A stretch of DNA of 6,768 nucleotides from Lysobacterales bacterium (GTDB lineage: Bacteria; Pseudomonadota; Gammaproteobacteria; Xanthomonadales; SZUA-5): contig JANJUH010000030.1 of assembly GCA_024710675.1 (NCBI GenBank), forward strand, positions 1 through 6,768, written 5' to 3'. Shown here piece after piece: positions 1 through 5,932 of the stretch. Made by a program: the position numbers and the translations under genes. The stretch's first letter is position 1. Each line of letters begins with the position of its first letter. Below the pieces are notes generated by a model. It made no database searches, was not told where the DNA came from, and was given only the letters and a program-made list of their open reading frames with translations.

Positions 1-932
1 CCCGGCAGCACGCCGAGCACGCCGATGTCGGCACAGTTCGGCGCGTCCTCGGGGGCCGGCGGCTCGGGGAACAGGCAGCGATAACAGGGCGCGAAACCGC
101 GCCGCCAGCCCGGATGAAAGACCGAAACCTGCCCCGTGAAGCGCTCCACCGCACCGTAGACCAGCGGCTTGCCGAGTGCGAGGGCGGCGTCCGACAACAG
201 GTAACGCGTCGGCAGGTTGTCCGAGCCATCGACGATGATGTCCACATCGCCCGCCAGCGCCTCGATGTTGGCTGCGCGTGCCCGCTCGGGCACGGTCTCG
301 ATGGTGATATGCGGATTGAGGGCCGACAGGCGTGCAGCGGCCGAGCGGACCTTGGCCTGCCCCACCTCCGGCGTGCCGTGCAGCACCTGCCGTTGCAGGT
401 TGCTGGCGTCGACCACATCGTCATCGGCGATGCGCAGCAGGCCCACACCCGCCGCAGCGAGGTAGAGCGCGACCGGCGAGCCAAGGCCGCCGGCGCCGAC
501 CAGCAGCACGCGCGAACGACCGAGACGACGTTGACCCTCGACACCGACCTCGGGCAACACCGTCTGGCGCGCATAACGGGCCTGCCAGGCCGCGTCCGGA
601 TCAGCGCTCACCTCCACCGGCAAGCCGGCAGCGCGCCAGGCCGAAAGGCCGCCCTCGACCACGACCAGGCCCTGATGCCCCAACGCCGCCAGCCGCTCGC
701 CACAGTCCTGCGCACGGCGACCCACCGCGCACAGCAGCAGCACCGGGCTTCCGTCGGCCGGCAGCCAGCGCGCGGGGTCGGCCAGCAGGTCGGCCCGCGC
801 GACTCGCAAGGCGCCTGGCGGGCTGCCACCGGCCCACTCTGCAGGCTCGCGCACATCCACCAGCAGCGCGCCCTCGCGCTGTGCTCGTGCGGCGGCCTCG
901 GGGCTCAGCGTGGCCAGCGCCCCCGCGCTCAA
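1..932 (-). CDS. moeB: Rhodanese-MoeB/ThiF fusion, sulfur-carrier adenylyltransferase (3' end cut by window edge)
   Basis: E1-like enzyme that adenylates the C-terminal glycine of a ubiquitin-like sulfur carrier (MoaD or ThiS type) for molybdopterin or thiamine synthesis. It carries its own rhodanese domain, which can hold the sulfur as a persulfide. The window holds 310 codons and no stop. Residues about 6-108 are the rhodanese domain, with active-site loop CAVGRR (Cys68). From about residue 115 the ThiF/MoeB fold begins: RYARQ (119-123), nucleotide loop GAGGLGS (146-152), NLQRQ (178-182), GQAK with Lys194, and DGSDN (235-239). The first zinc pair is CYRC (283-286). Cys300, before ADIGVLG, aligns with the E. 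coli MoeB Cys187 position. The second zinc CxxC must lie outside the window. The TTG start (932-930) overlaps the stop of the upstream gene as TTGA and has GGGAG 7 nt before it. Domain family is near certain; MoaD versus ThiS as partner cannot be decided here. Confidence 0.93.
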   Translation of the reverse strand, partial: MSAGALATLSPEAAARAQREGALLVDVREPAEWAGGSPPGALRVARADLLADPARWLPADGSPVLLLCAVGRRAQDCGERLAALGHQGLVVVEGGLSAWRAAGLPVEVSADPDAAWQARYARQTVLPEVGVEGQRRLGRSRVLLVGAGGLGSPVALYLAAAGVGLLRIADDDVVDASNLQRQVLHGTPEVGQAKVRSAAARLSALNPHITIETVPERARAANIEALAGDVDIIVDGSDNLPTRYLLSDAALALGKPLVYGAVERFTGQVSVFHPGWRRGFAPCYRCLFPEPPAPEDAPNCADIGVLGVLP

Positions 933-1162
933 GACTCCACTCCCGACAGGAAAGCGCCGAGCCTGTCGGCATCGAAAGGCCATTCCAGCGCTGCGCCATC
1001 GGCGCGCTCGAGCACCGGAATGCGCAGGCCGTAGCGCACGCCCAGTTCGACGTCGCCGTCGATATCGACGCCCTGCACCGCGTCGGCCACACCGAGCGCA
1101 GCCAGCAGTTCCCAGGCCTCCTCGCACAGATGACAACCGGGGCGTTCGTAGAGTCGGATCAC
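929..1162 (-). CDS. Small glutaredoxin-like (thioredoxin-fold) protein
   Basis: A 77-residue cytoplasmic thioredoxin-fold protein that probably works as a thiol-disulfide redox partner. It begins with a beta strand (IRLYERPG) leading straight into the redox motif CHLC (residues 10-13) at the head of helix 1. RIPV at 47-50 supplies the cis-proline typical of the fold. The length and layout fit the short glutaredoxin-family/DUF836 proteins. There is no signal peptide. The start chosen is GTG at 1162-1160, with GGGAG 7 nt upstream. The same frame stays open far upstream, antisense to sdaA, but that part resembles no protein and lacks the fold. Its TGA overlaps the TTG start of rhodanese-MoeB, so the two are probably co-translated, which suggests a role in reducing or recycling protein persulfides or disulfides in sulfur transfer. 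That role is inference. Confidence 0.85.
   Translation of the reverse strand: MIRLYERPGCHLCEEAWELLAALGVADAVQGVDIDGDVELGVRYGLRIPVLERADGAALEWPFDADRLGAFLSGVES
940..944 (-). promoter_or_regulatory. Ribosome binding site GGGAG for the moeB TTG start
   Basis: Read on the minus strand, GGGAG ends 7 nt before the TTG at 932-930. It lies inside the last codons of the glutaredoxin-like gene. It supports the non-AUG start, which also places the rhodanese domain at its usual distance from the N-terminus. Confidence 0.6.
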
Positions 1163-1225
1163 GGTGCGGCTCCCAGGCAGGATCGCGCAAGCATAATCGC
1201 GCCACCGCCCCTGCCCCGAACCGCC
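1163..1225. promoter_or_regulatory. Divergent intergenic region between the glutaredoxin-like gene and sdaA
   Basis: These 63 bp must hold or overlap the promoters for both directions. The only plus-strand match is CATAAT at 1192-1197 (5 of 6 to the sigma-70 -10 box), 28 nt before the sdaA ATG. No acceptable -35 hexamer sits 16-18 bp upstream, and no clear Shine-Dalgarno sequence precedes the ATG. On the minus strand the same bases give TATGCT, also without a -35 box. No operator-like repeat stands out. Confidence 0.3.
1170..1174 (-). promoter_or_regulatory. Ribosome binding site GGGAG deciding the GTG start of the glutaredoxin-like gene
   Basis: On the minus strand GGGAG is followed by a 7-nt spacer and GTG at 1162-1160. 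No ATG lies near this point in the frame, so this site is the main argument for the start. Confidence 0.6.
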
Positions 1226-2605
1226 ATGGCCGTCAGCGTCTTCGACCTCTTCAAGATCGGCATCGGACCCTCGTCCTCGCACACCGTGGGCCCGATGCGC
1301 GCCGCCTGCCGCTTTGCCGGCCGCCTCGAGGAGCGCGGCGTGCTGGCCCGCGTGGCGCGCCTGCGCGGCGAACTCTTCGGCTCGCTCGCCCACACCGGCC
1401 GCGGCCACGGCACCGACAAGGCGGTGCTGCTCGGCTTCGAGGGCAATGAGCCGGACCGGGTGGATCCCGACGCGATTCCGGCACCCCTGGAACGCATCCG
1501 CCATGGCAAGCGCCTGGAGGTCCTCGGCCGCCACGGCATCGATTTCGACGAAAAGACCGATCTGGTCTTCAACAAGCGCCAGAAGCTGCCCTATCACTCC
1601 AACGGCATGCGCTTCACCGCCTTCGACGAGGGCGAGCAGGTGCTGTTCACCCGCGACTACTATTCGGTGGGTGGCGGCTTCGTGGTCAACCACGACGAGG
1701 CCGCGGCCGATCGCATCGTCCCCGATGCCACGCCCCTGCCCCATCCCTTCAGCACCGGCGACGAATTGCTCCGCCAGTGCGCCGAGGCCGGCCTCACGAT
1801 CGCCCAGGTGGTGCGCGAGAACGAGCGCGCCTGGCGTGGCGATGCGGAGATCCGTGAGGGCCTGCTGCGGATCTGGCAAGCCATGCAGGACTGCATGGCA
1901 CGCGGCCTGCGCGAGGACGGCGTGCTGCCCGGTGGCCTGCGCGTCGCCCGCCGCGCGCCTTCGATGTACCGCGAACTGCTGGCGCGGCCGGAAGCCAACC
2001 TGCGCGATCCGCTCACCATCCTCGACTGGGTCAACCTCTACGCGCTCGCCGTCAACGAGGAGAACGCCGCCGGCGGCCGCGTGGTGACCGCACCCACCAA
2101 CGGCGCGGCCGGCATCGTCCCGGCCGTGCTGCACTACTACGCCCGTTTCTGCCCGGGCGCGGGCGAGGCCGGCGTGCTCGACTTTCTGCTCACAGCGGGC
2201 GCCATCGGAATCCTATACAAGGACAACGCCTCGATCTCGGGCGCCGAAGTCGGTTGCCAGGGCGAGGTCGGCGTCGCCTGCTCGATGGCCGCGGGAGGTC
2301 TGACGGCTGCGCTCGGCGGCAGCATCTACCAGGTCGAAAACGCTGCCGAGATCGGCATGGAGCACAACCTGGGCCTGACCTGCGACCCGATCGGCGGGCT
2401 GGTGCAGATTCCCTGCATCGAGCGCAACGCGATGGGCGCGGTCAAGGCGATCAACGCCTCGCGGATGGCCCTGCGCGGCGACGGCAAGCACCGCGTCTCG
2501 CTCGACAAGGTCATCAAGACCATGCGCGACACCGGCCGCGACATGCAGGACAAGTACAAGGAGACCAGCCGCGGCGGGCTGGCGGTCAACGTCATCGAAT
2601 GCTGA
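1226..2605 (+). CDS. sdaA: L-serine dehydratase (L-serine ammonia-lyase), iron-sulfur type, single chain
   Basis: Cytoplasmic enzyme converting L-serine to pyruvate and ammonia with a [4Fe-4S] cluster. The protein is 459 residues, close to E. coli SdaA/SdaB. The N-terminal beta domain opens with FDLFKIGIGPSSSHT, the family signature, with GPM at 22-24. The C-terminal alpha domain carries the cluster cysteines Cys344 (GCQGE), Cys386 (TCDP) and Cys397 (IPCIER), matching E. coli 343, 385 and 396 with a shift of one. The last residue is Cys459 (VIEC), the C-terminal tail cysteine that folds back onto the cluster as a fourth ligand in the Legionella enzyme. The frame is open for about 900 nt upstream, but alignment to the family fixes the start at ATG 1226. 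No good Shine-Dalgarno is visible. The 3' end overlaps the SGNH gene by 7 nt, so this is probably the first gene of a three-gene run. Confidence 0.97.
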   Translation: MAVSVFDLFKIGIGPSSSHTVGPMRAACRFAGRLEERGVLARVARLRGELFGSLAHTGRGHGTDKAVLLGFEGNEPDRVDPDAIPAPLERIRHGKRLEVLGRHGIDFDEKTDLVFNKRQKLPYHSNGMRFTAFDEGEQVLFTRDYYSVGGGFVVNHDEAAADRIVPDATPLPHPFSTGDELLRQCAEAGLTIAQVVRENERAWRGDAEIREGLLRIWQAMQDCMARGLREDGVLPGGLRVARRAPSMYRELLARPEANLRDPLTILDWVNLYALAVNEENAAGGRVVTAPTNGAAGIVPAVLHYYARFCPGAGEAGVLDFLLTAGAIGILYKDNASISGAEVGCQGEVGVACSMAAGGLTAALGGSIYQVENAAEIGMEHNLGLTCDPIGGLVQIPCIERNAMGAVKAINASRMALRGDGKHRVSLDKVIKTMRDTGRDMQDKYKETSRGGLAVNVIEC

Positions 2606-3789
2606 AGAAGCTCTTTGCGGGGATCGGACAGTCCTGGCAGGTCGCCGGCCTCAGCCTGCTGCTGCTGATCCTGGTCGACCGCGGGCTGGCGGCGCTGCTG
2701 CCGGATCCGGGCGGCTGGACGCCGATGGATCCGGCCGCCGTCGCACCCGATCGCACCCGCGCGGCGGCGGTTGCGGATGACGACTGGATCGGCGACTACT
2801 GGCGCGAACATCGCGCGGCCAAGGACACCGCCTGGCGCAGCTGGGTGTACTGGCGCCGCGGGCCACACGCGGGCGAGATCATCAATGTCGATGCGCACGG
2901 CTTTCGGGTCACCCCCCCTGCCGCCCACGATCCGCGCGGCGAGATCTGGGTCTTCGGCGGATCGCTGGTCTGGGGCACCGGCAATCGCGACCAGGGCACG
3001 CTGCCGGCGCAGATCGAACAGATCCTGGCCGAGCGGGCGCCAGAACTCGGGCTGCGCGTGCTGAACTTTGGCGAGTCGGGTTATGTCTCGCGACAATCGC
3101 TCGCTGCCTTCGACAGCGCACTGCGCTGCGCCGGCCCGCGTCCAGCGCTCGCCGTGTTCATCGATGGCGCCAACGATGTCTATGCCGCGCTGCAAGCCGG
3201 GCGCGCCGGGCTGCCGCAGAACGAGGCGAACCGGGTACTCGAGTTCGACAGCGGCCGCGATGCACTGGCCGCGCTGCGCTCGCTCGCCAGGCGCTTCGAC
3301 GGCATTGCACGGCTCGCCGCAACGCCACAGACCGAGCCCGAGGAAGCGGCCATATCCGTTCTTGCCGAGGCCGTCGCCTCCGACTACCTGGCGACTGTCC
3401 GCCACGCGCGCGCGATCGCGGCGCAATATGGCATTCCCACCGTGCATGTCTGGCAACCCACGGTCATGGACCGCGCCGATCCACGCGCCGACGAGGCGGC
3501 CATCGTGGGATCCTCGGCGCGCCGCCATGTGTTGCTGCAGCGGGCGGCGCGGGCGGCCGCCGCGCGCGCGGGCGCTGGCGACCCGGCCCTGGTCGATGCC
3601 GGTGGTGTCTACGATGCGACGAACGAGCCCGTGTTCTTCGACTTCGTCCATGTCTCGGAGCGCGGGCAACGCCTGTTGGCCGAGCACTTGGCCACTGTCA
3701 TCCTCGGCCAGTTCGGCGGCGAGCTCACGCCCGCCGGCGCTCCGCCCCCGGCGTGCACCGAGCGCCCAGTCGCAGGAGGAATCCCTTGA
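2599..3789 (+). CDS. Membrane-anchored SGNH/GDSL hydrolase-like protein
   Basis: A 396-residue protein with one N-terminal membrane helix (about 12-34) after a short KK-containing head, so it is probably tethered to the inner membrane with its main domain in the periplasm. The SGNH blocks are present in order: GGS with nucleophile candidate Ser122 (FGGSLVWG), the block II glycine in NFGESGY, the block III DGAND with Asn192, and the block V DFVH with Asp348 and His351. The catalytic triad therefore looks intact. The family covers esterases, lipases and polysaccharide O-acetyl hydrolases or transferases; substrate cannot be read from this sequence. The ATG at 2599 overlaps the end of sdaA by 7 nt and puts the helix at the N-terminus, but no clear ribosome site precedes it, so translation may depend on coupling. 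The GFA gene follows with a 4-nt overlap. Alanine-rich stretches (about 310-335) show the high GC. Confidence 0.85.
   Translation: MLKKLFAGIGQSWQVAGLSLLLLILVDRGLAALLPDPGGWTPMDPAAVAPDRTRAAAVADDDWIGDYWREHRAAKDTAWRSWVYWRRGPHAGEIINVDAHGFRVTPPAAHDPRGEIWVFGGSLVWGTGNRDQGTLPAQIEQILAERAPELGLRVLNFGESGYVSRQSLAAFDSALRCAGPRPALAVFIDGANDVYAALQAGRAGLPQNEANRVLEFDSGRDALAALRSLARRFDGIARLAATPQTEPEEAAISVLAEAVASDYLATVRHARAIAAQYGIPTVHVWQPTVMDRADPRADEAAIVGSSARRHVLLQRAARAAAARAGAGDPALVDAGGVYDATNEPVFFDFVHVSERGQRLLAEHLATVILGQFGGELTPAGAPPPACTERPVAGGIP
3774..3779 (+). promoter_or_regulatory. Strong ribosome binding site AGGAGG for the TTG start of the GFA gene
   Basis: A full AGGAGG consensus lies inside the last codons of the SGNH gene, with a 6-nt spacer to TTG at 3786. 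It decides the start: the frame is open upstream to 3753 and beyond but has no comparable site there. Confidence 0.75.
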
Positions 3790-4202
3790 GCCATGCCGTG
3801 ACCACCAATTCGGCTGCCCGGGCGCACTGCTTGTGTCGCGCGATCCATCTCCGGGTGGCGTTGCCTTCCAAATGGGTCGCACACTGCCATTGCAGCCGCT
3901 GCCAGCGCGCACACGGCGCGGGTTTCGTGACCTGGGCCGGCTTCACTGCCGGCCAGGTGACCATCAGTGACCCAACCGACGCCTTGCGCTGGCACGAGGC
4001 CGCCACCGGCGCCTCGCGCGGTTTTTGCAGCCGCTGCGGCTCACCGATGTTCTTCAAGTCGCCGCGCTGGCCTGGCGAATTGCACATCGCCCGTGCGCTC
4101 TTCATCGATCCGCTCGATCGGGAACCGCAGGTGCACGTCCACGTCGAGAGCGCGGTGCCGTGGCTGCACCTGGCGGACACGCTGCCACGCAAGCGCGGCT
4201 GA
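3786..4202 (+). CDS. GFA/CENP-V family zinc protein (glutathione-dependent formaldehyde-activating enzyme-like)
   Basis: A 138-residue cytoplasmic protein with the full zinc-ligand pattern of the GFA fold: Cys15-x-Cys17 (CLC), Cys34-x-Cys36-xx-Cys39 (CHCSRC) and Cys81-xx-Cys84 (CSRC). After the last pair, GSPMFF is the usual family continuation. The founding member in Paracoccus was linked to adding glutathione to formaldehyde, but that activity is disputed and most homologues have no proven substrate, so only the fold is certain. The start is TTG 3786, backed by AGGAGG 6 nt upstream; it shares TTGA with the stop of the SGNH gene. The gene ends directly against the stop of the convergent DUF2238-like gene, with no spacer. 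It is the last gene of the sdaA run. Confidence 0.88.
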   Translation: MSHAVTTNSAARAHCLCRAIHLRVALPSKWVAHCHCSRCQRAHGAGFVTWAGFTAGQVTISDPTDALRWHEAATGASRGFCSRCGSPMFFKSPRWPGELHIARALFIDPLDREPQVHVHVESAVPWLHLADTLPRKRG

Positions 4203-4205
4203 TCA
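4200..4205. other. Back-to-back convergent stop codons in the palindrome TGATCA
   Basis: The plus-strand TGA at 4200-4202 and the minus-strand TGA (4205-4203) abut with no base between. Any terminator for either gene must lie within the coding sequence of the other; I see no hairpin with a T-run at the junction. Confidence 0.9.
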
Positions 4206-4838
4206 GTCGATTCCAACCGGCGCGCGCCGGCCAGCCAGCCACATCGTGACGCGCGCCAGGACCGCACCGAGCGTTGCCAGCGCCGAGTCCTTCTGCGCAT
4301 CCCAGACATCGCCCTGCGTGCCGAGGTAGGCCTGCCCCAGATCGCCGCCGAAGACTTCGGCCGCCAGCCATTCGATGGTCTCGTACAGCACCGAGTGCGC
4401 CATCACGAAGCAGACCGGCAGCAGCAGCGCCCAGAAGCCGCGCGGCGGCGCGCGTGCCGCGTGCAGCTCGACCACCGCCGGCATCACCAGCACGCCGTAG
4501 AGGAAGTGGACGAGACGATCGTAGTGGTTACGCTCGAAGCCCAAAGCCGCGTCCAGCGAGTGGCCGGTGAGCGACTGCCACCAGGCGTCGTAAGGCACCT
4601 CCGAGTAGGTGTAGTGCGCGCCAATGGCGTGCAGCACGAAGAAAACGAACAGGCAGGCATACGCGGTGTTCGAAAACGGCAACGTTCGCCAGCCCCACAG
4701 CAAGAGCGGCACGGCGAGGAAGATCAGGACGTTTTCGAGCAGCCAGTCCTGGCGATACCAGGGGTCGATGGCCAGCACCGCCCAGATCACGGCAAAGGCG
4801 ATCAGCAGCGCGAGCGGGAAGCGTGGGGACCGGGCCAT
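4203..4838 (-). CDS. DUF2238/YjdF-like inner membrane protein
   Basis: A 211-residue integral inner-membrane protein with about six helices (roughly residues 9-25, 35-50, 58-74, 109-126, 136-152 and 186-202). Motifs of the DUF2238 family (E. coli YjdF) are visible: GAHYTYSEVP (73-82), RNHYDRLVHF (103-112), the H-x4-YETIEW stretch (148-157) and GTQGDVWDAQKD (173-184). These conserved His, Asp, Glu and Arg residues sit at helix ends or loops, but no biochemical role is established for the family. The length matches YjdF. The ATG at 4838 is the first good start; another ATG 7 nt upstream is out of frame, and the Shine-Dalgarno is weak. The gene is transcribed alone, opposite to both neighbours. 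Family assignment is firm; function is unknown. Confidence 0.85.
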   Translation of the reverse strand: MARSPRFPLALLIAFAVIWAVLAIDPWYRQDWLLENVLIFLAVPLLLWGWRTLPFSNTAYACLFVFFVLHAIGAHYTYSEVPYDAWWQSLTGHSLDAALGFERNHYDRLVHFLYGVLVMPAVVELHAARAPPRGFWALLLPVCFVMAHSVLYETIEWLAAEVFGGDLGQAYLGTQGDVWDAQKDSALATLGAVLARVTMWLAGRRAPVGID

Positions 4839-5044
4839 GGCCCATGGTCACGCCAGGGTGGCGGAGAGTGCAAGCCTCGGGTTGGGCACGCTTCGACCGA
4901 CGGTCATCTTCGTCCCCGGTGGTCGAGCTTGCCCACAGCGATCCCGACAGCCAGTTCGACGATCCGGTCGATGATCAGCGTAGCCTTCAGACCTGCCGGC
5001 CTGCACGGCAAGCGCGAAAGTCGCGCGCACCATGGAGCCAGCCG
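4839..5044. promoter_or_regulatory. Divergent intergenic region between the two membrane-protein genes
   Basis: This 206-bp gap must carry promoters for the DUF2238-like gene (minus) and the membrane protein at 5045 (plus). No convincing -35/-10 pair is seen. It contains TCGAC half-sites in alternating orientation: TCGACC at 4893-4898, GGTCGA at 4921-4926, TCGAC at 4956-4960 and GGTCGA at 4966-4971. The last two form a 5-bp inverted repeat with a 5-nt spacer. GACCGACGGTC (4895-4905) is a further 11-bp near-palindrome. These could be operators, but TCGA is common in GC-rich DNA. Confidence 0.35.
5034..5037 (+). promoter_or_regulatory. Ribosome binding site GGAG for the membrane protein at 5045
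   Basis: GGAG is followed by 7 nt and ATG 5045. This favours 5045 over the upstream open frame and over a second in-frame ATG at 5063. Confidence 0.55.
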
Positions 5045-5818
5045 ATGTCCGCAACCTCCGCGATGACCCATCCCTCGCAGGCCGGTACACGGCAATTGCT
5101 GCCCGTGCTGGCGGGCAACGGTGTCACGGCCTTTGCGGCACTGGTCCTCGACTGGGGCGTCATGCCGCTTTTCCTGGTGCTCGGACTGCAATCGGTCTTC
5201 ACCGCCTTGGCCTGGACCTGGCTGATCGCCGTGCATGCCCGGCTGACCATGTCGCCGGAGCACCACGTCCGCCATCGCACCTCGATCCGCCATGGCATTC
5301 GATTCATCGAAGTGGACACGAGCTACGCCTACGTCCACTTCCTGAACACCCTCCGCTTCGCGGCACTGCTGGCGATCCTGTCGATCGCGCTGCTGTGGTT
5401 GCCGGGAAACGTGCTCGCACCACGCATACTCACGCCGCTCGACATCGTCCTCATTGCGACCATCGCCTTGTCCAACGCGACTTACGATGCCACGGTGACA
5501 CGGCGCCAGATCAAGCTGTTCAGCTTTCGCCGACTGCAGATGCAGGCGCGCCTGCCGCGGGTGCAACTGCTCACGCTGTGCGCATCCGCCTTCCCGGCGA
5601 TACCGGTCCTGATGATGCCCGCCTCGTCGGACCAGCTGATCAGCGAGGCCACGGCGATCTACATTGCCTGCGCCCTGCTGCTGGTCACGCGGCTGGCGGC
5701 GGACCTGTGGAGCGTGCTCGCGTGCTCCGAGATCAGCCACAAGGACGCGCGGGAGGCCAACGCCATGGCGGCAGTGAACCCGACAAGCGGGGTCGGCAAT
5801 CGCACATCCACCCGATGA
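5045..5818 (+). CDS. Multi-pass membrane protein of uncertain family (possibly DUF6498-like)
   Basis: A 257-residue inner-membrane protein with about five or six hydrophobic helices (roughly residues 18-36, 40-64, 103-120, 130-146, 175-192 and 204-226). A polar, His/Arg-rich loop follows the second helix (about 65-100, including PEHHVRHR). A basic, Arg/Gln-rich loop lies at about 152-172, and the C-terminal tail is polar. The opening pattern, LAGN followed by a VLDWG turn and a long aromatic helix, together with the closing RLAADLWS helix, resembles DUF6498 proteins as I remember them; this is weak and unconfirmed. There is no enzyme signature. The start at ATG 5045 is supported by GGAG 7 nt upstream. 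It is flanked by genes on the opposite strand on both sides, so it is a single-gene unit. It is almost certainly a real gene; its function is unknown. Confidence 0.75.
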   Translation: MSATSAMTHPSQAGTRQLLPVLAGNGVTAFAALVLDWGVMPLFLVLGLQSVFTALAWTWLIAVHARLTMSPEHHVRHRTSIRHGIRFIEVDTSYAYVHFLNTLRFAALLAILSIALLWLPGNVLAPRILTPLDIVLIATIALSNATYDATVTRRQIKLFSFRRLQMQARLPRVQLLTLCASAFPAIPVLMMPASSDQLISEATAIYIACALLLVTRLAADLWSVLACSEISHKDAREANAMAAVNPTSGVGNRTSTR

Positions 5819-5932
5819 TCCGCGAAGTCAATGGAGAAACGAGGACAGGCGCAGGTCCTCAGTGCCGTGACTCAGCCACGAGGCCAGGACTTCCACCGCG
5901 ACGAGGGCGTTGCAGGATTCGCAGGAGCCGTC
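5819..5932. other. Convergent intergenic region between the membrane-protein gene and the SDR gene
   Basis: This 114-bp gap lies between two convergent genes. It contains one small inverted repeat (5841-5860) without a T-run. On the minus strand, the SDR frame stays open for 34 more codons after its stop. No other gene or regulatory signal is recognised. Confidence 0.6.
5841..5860. repeat. Short inverted repeat, possible weak transcription terminator hairpin
   Basis: GAGGAC (5841-5846) and GTCCTC (5855-5860) pair perfectly around an 8-nt loop. It lies 23 nt past the membrane-protein stop and 73 nt past the SDR stop, as expected for a shared terminator. There is no T-run on either side, so it is not a classical intrinsic terminator. 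Confidence 0.35.

Noticed and set aside
114..1034. A 306-codon plus-strand frame over the moeB gene.
   Set aside because: It is antisense to the clear rhodanese and ThiF motifs and has low-complexity Arg/Gln/His-rich composition.
332..1225. A 298-codon upstream extension of the sdaA frame.
   Set aside because: It is Pro/Arg/Ala-rich noise overlapping moeB and the glutaredoxin-like gene. SdaA proteins start at the FDLF region, fixing ATG 1226.
929..2134. A 401-codon minus-strand frame running antisense through sdaA and into the glutaredoxin-like gene.
   Set aside because: Only the last 77 codons look like a protein family. The upstream part is the mirror of strongly biased sdaA codons, and a ribosome site marks GTG 1162.
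2326..3912. A 528-codon minus-strand frame antisense to the SGNH gene and parts of sdaA and the GFA gene.
   Set aside because: It has no recognisable domain, while the opposite strand has clear SGNH and zinc motifs in order. Long antisense frames are expected with this third-position GC bias.
4904..5010. A possible 35-residue minus-strand peptide with a hydrophobic centre (LIIDRIVELAVGIAVG) in the divergent gap.
   Set aside because: It would need a TTG start without a good ribosome site, and no family is recognised. It is the tail of a long antisense frame.
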